From: Paenibacillus sp. J2TS4
GTDB lineage: Bacteria > Bacillota > Bacilli > Paenibacillales > NBRC-103111
Direction: 5' to 3'
NCBI RefSeq assembly: GCF_018403245.1
Contig: NZ_BOSH01000002.1
Span: forward strand, 310,001-374,000
Length of the DNA: 64,000 bases
Within the stretch, counting starts at the first letter, position 1. Every line of letters begins with the position of its first letter. Positions 61,952-64,000 of this stretch are shown in pieces. The notes beneath the pieces are model-generated. The model searched no databases and was not told where the DNA came from. It was given only the letters and a program-made list of their open reading frames with translations. The position numbers were made by a program, and so were the translations under genes.

Positions 61952-61993
61952 ACGTAAACGGCTTTAAACCTTTGACATCGGGAGAATTAAAAT

Positions 61994-62869
61994 ATGGATT
62001 TTCGATATCTTGAACTTATCCAAAACGTATATCCGGACTTGTCCATTGAAGAAGTCGCACCGAACGATATTGGACAAAATAACGATGTTTTCATCATTAA
62101 TCATTGTTATGTGTTTCGGTTTCCCAAATATAAAGCAGGGATCACGGGCTTGAAAATAGAGACGGCTCTATTGGAATCCATTCAACACCATGCAACGATA
62201 CCTATCCCCAATCCGGTTTACAAATCGTTTGAAGCAATGGAAGTAGGGAAAGTATTTGCCGGATACAAGCTCATTCAGGGGACTCCTCTATGGAAAGAGG
62301 AACTGGTTAATATTCAGGATAAAAATGTGCTGAATGGGCTTGCAACACAGCTTTCCGCATTTCTTCATGCCCTGCATTCCATTCCCCGGAAACAAATCGC
62401 CCATATTTTTGGGCATGAAACCCGGGAGCCGGGTTGTGAAATTAAGGAATGGTACGCCAAAATTCAGAATATGCTGTATCCGTTAATGAGAGAGGACGCC
62501 CGAGAGAAAGTTTCCCGCATGTTTGATGCGTTTTTGGCAAAAGAAAAACATCTGAATATTAAACAAACGTTAATTCATGGAGATTTTGGGGCGTCGAATA
62601 TTTTGTGGGAGGCGGACTGTTGCCGAATCTCGGGCATTATTGATTTCGGCGGCTCCGGTCTGGGCGACCCGGCTTATGATTTTGCGGGAATACTGGCCAG
62701 TTATGGAGAGGACTTTTTATCCAGGTGCCTTCATTTGTACCCTGATGGATTGGAGCTGCTGGACCGCGCCATTTTCTATAAAAAAACGTTTGCGCTGCAG
62801 GAAGCACTGCATGGGGTGGAACATAACGATAGGGAAGCTTTGGAAAACGGAATCAGGGATTACAGATAG
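61994..62869 (+). CDS. aminoglycoside/choline-type phosphotransferase
   Basis: A 291-residue APH-fold kinase, full length. The catalytic loop is TLIHGDFGASNILWEADCC and the metal site is IIDFGGSGLGDPAYDFAG, both Asp residues intact, unlike the APH-fold protein at 19004-19939. The N-lobe begins with the ATP-binding NDVFIINHCYVFRFPKYK. It transfers phosphate from ATP to a hydroxyl group. Related proteins confer aminoglycoside or macrolide resistance or phosphorylate sugars; this sequence does not decide which. The gene follows the P-loop kinase by 42 bases with GGGAG before ATG. Confidence 0.9.
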   Translation: MDFRYLELIQNVYPDLSIEEVAPNDIGQNNDVFIINHCYVFRFPKYKAGITGLKIETALLESIQHHATIPIPNPVYKSFEAMEVGKVFAGYKLIQGTPLWKEELVNIQDKNVLNGLATQLSAFLHALHSIPRKQIAHIFGHETREPGCEIKEWYAKIQNMLYPLMREDAREKVSRMFDAFLAKEKHLNIKQTLIHGDFGASNILWEADCCRISGIIDFGGSGLGDPAYDFAGILASYGEDFLSRCLHLYPDGLELLDRAIFYKKTFALQEALHGVEHNDREALENGIRDYR

Positions 62870-62975
62870 AGCGTCATTCCAAGCAATCAGGAAAATACTG
62901 CAGCTCGTAGAAACAACTCACCGTCCGTGCTATTCATTACGGGGTGAAAATTATAGTTGTATCATTTATAAAAAG

Positions 62976-63028
62976 AGGGGCTGTCCCATAAAAGTCATCG
63001 AAGATGACCTGAGATCAGCCCCTTTTTT
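62976..63028 (+). terminator. terminator after the kinase pair
   Basis: AGGGGCTG (62976-62983) / CAGCCCCT (63016-63023) with a further inner stem and a following T run. Confidence 0.7.
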
Positions 63029-63143
63029 GTGTATCACCCGGTAGATAGGTATATTTGTCCCAGCTTCTAAAAGTTTCAAAGAATTCTCATTCGTGGTTGT
63101 GATAAACTGAATTTTAGGAGATAAAAAATAGGGGGAAGGACAC

Positions 63144-63464
63144 ATGGACAAACTTGATTTGATCCTGCGGAAGCTTGAAGCTCTTGAAGAAGGGCAAAAA
63201 GAACTTAATCAAATCAGCCGTGCGATCCGCGACCATCAAGAAGAAACCGATGCAAAGCTGGAGGCAGTGGCTATGGATGTACATAAACTGCAAGGCAAGG
63301 TCGAAGAACAAAATGAAAAGCTGAATGCCGTATCCAATGAACTGCATATCTTTCGCAGAGAAACGAAAAGCAACTTCCGTCAGTTGGAAGGTCACATGCG
63401 AATGCTCGACAATGACCTTGACGAAGCGATAGAACGCATTGACCAATTGGAGTCCCATTCATAG
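63144..63464 (+). CDS. small coiled-coil protein
   Basis: A 106-residue protein composed almost entirely of charged heptad repeats (MDKLDLILRKLEALEEGQ, KLEAVAMDVHKLQGKVEEQ, MRMLDNDLDEAIERIDQLE). It is predicted as a continuous coiled coil with no membrane segment. No family or function is recognised; it resembles small hypothetical proteins of Bacillus and Paenibacillus. ATG 63144 follows GGGGGAAGG by six bases and it has its own terminator at 63621-63654. Confidence 0.75.
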   Translation: MDKLDLILRKLEALEEGQKELNQISRAIRDHQEETDAKLEAVAMDVHKLQGKVEEQNEKLNAVSNELHIFRRETKSNFRQLEGHMRMLDNDLDEAIERIDQLESHS

Positions 63465-63620
63465 GGATCTCCTTTCCCGGCCATCTGACATCAAATGCCG
63501 CCATAAATATAAATTAAGTCGGTCATCCTAAGTCAAGGCAGGCAGGGGGCCGACTAATAATTTGGCAAGAACTGTAATATTTTCAATTTACGTTAATGGA
63601 TTGGCGATACCTCGTACTAA

Positions 63621-63660
63621 AAAAGTGACCTTTCGATAGTGAAAGGTCACTTTTGACTTT
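63621..63660 (+). terminator. terminator after the coiled-coil gene
   Basis: Perfect 14-bp stem AAAAGTGACCTTTC / GAAAGGTCACTTTT with a T-rich 3' side. Confidence 0.9.
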
Positions 63661-63721
63661 CCGACCCCTAAAATTGCAGAGATACAGTTCTTTTAAAGAC
63701 AAATCAATTAATAATTATAGA

Positions 63722-63750
63722 TTGACAACGAATAGGTTCTACTATAGAAT
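63722..63750 (+). promoter_or_regulatory. strong sigma-A promoter for the last gene
   Basis: Consensus TTGACA (63722-63727), a 17-bp spacer and TAGAAT (63745-63750), about 220 bases upstream of the last start codon, implying a long 5' leader. Confidence 0.65.
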
Positions 63751-63970
63751 CAACATTAATTCACACTATTCCCATAGGATATATTGAATCGATAGATGAA
63801 TAAATTATCCTTTTCTATCAGATTGCTTGTTCCCGATGGTCTGCTGCGCATGGAGCGGCTGCGAAACCGGGGAGGATATCTGATCAGTTGATTTAATAGA
63901 AATTATATAGTAGAAATCCATATTTCGCAAAAGAAATTCATATTAGACAAAAATAAAGGGGATATGCTCT

Positions 63971-64000
63971 ATGACGACACTATCAACCTCCTTCCGCGAG
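63971..64000 (+). CDS. start of a gene cut by the window end
   Basis: ATG at 63971 with AAAGGGGA eight bases upstream, reading MTTLSTSFRE before the window ends. An alternative ATG at 63964 in another frame has a poorer site. Too short to assign; it is the gene served by the promoter at 63722-63750. Confidence 0.4.
   Translation, partial: MTTLSTSFRE

Larger units (their letters stand above)
63465..63970. other. intergenic region with terminator, promoter and long leader
   Basis: A terminator AAAAGTGACCTTTC (63621-63634) / GAAAGGTCACTTTT (63641-63654) ends the coiled-coil gene. No other gene is present. A promoter at 63722-63750 is described separately. The roughly 210-base leader that follows contains an ATCAGAT / ATCTGAT pair that could close a large hairpin (about 63818-63884). 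Confidence 0.6.

Overview
The window looks like a chromosomal stretch of a Paenibacillus-type Firmicute (family Paenibacillaceae). The evidence is mid-range base composition judged by eye, strong GGAGG-type ribosome binding sites with frequent GTG and TTG starts, a T-box leader, sigma-A promoters with 17-18 bp spacers, and family content typical of that group: PdxR divergent from pdxST, MgtE, SpeE, an LplB/LipO-type sugar transporter remnant, a membrane-anchored AraC regulator and a dedicated ECF transporter. No rRNA or tRNA genes were seen.

Layout. 1-3.4 kb: a FetAB-type iron-export pair, then an alpha/beta-hydrolase pseudogene split by a TnpB element whose RuvC-II site is rearranged. 3.5-5.9 kb: a SIMPL protein and an orphan type I-C CRISPR array with no cas genes. 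6.4-9 kb: a MerR/TipAS regulator with a two-gene drug-type ABC exporter and two matching 19-bp-spacer operators. 9.4-17 kb: a luciferase-like monooxygenase, a cold-shock protein with a structured leader next to a fatty-acid desaturase, a TetR regulator, an alanine-type T-box before an aminotransferase, and a divergent IclR/alcohol-dehydrogenase pair. 17-25.6 kb: MgtE, a probable pseudokinase of the aminoglycoside-phosphotransferase fold, a VanY-type lipoprotein, spermidine synthase and the pdxR/pdxST vitamin B6 locus. 25.7-38.4 kb: mostly housekeeping and single-gene units (adenine deaminase with a Lin0512 protein, sulfatase, SH3b amidase, an AbrB-zinc-HTH regulator, DedA/VTT proteins, 5'-3' exonuclease, AI-2E family transporter, HAD hydrolase).

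38.8-44.5 kb is a decayed sugar-uptake locus: an intact AraC sensor-regulator is followed by a permease N-terminus joined by deletion to a solute-binding-protein C-terminus, then a NAGPA-family glycosidase and a TIM-barrel isomerase. 45.8-50.9 kb holds an orphan fused YcaO cyclodehydratase ending in a PxPxP motif and a LarE / GntR / LarA lactate-racemase-like locus with a clear operator.

51.7-58.8 kb is the most coherent system. A LacI regulator with a perfect 20-bp operator precedes an ECF transporter with its own energy module (S, T, A, A'), a ribokinase and two nucleoside hydrolases. The simplest reading is nucleoside uptake, cleavage to base and ribose, and ribose phosphorylation. One ECF ATPase has a degenerate signature motif. 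58.8-64 kb contains decayed remnants (LacI tail, deleted histidine phosphatase), an EamA exporter, a P-loop kinase with a canonical APH-type kinase, a coiled-coil protein and the start of a further gene behind a long leader.
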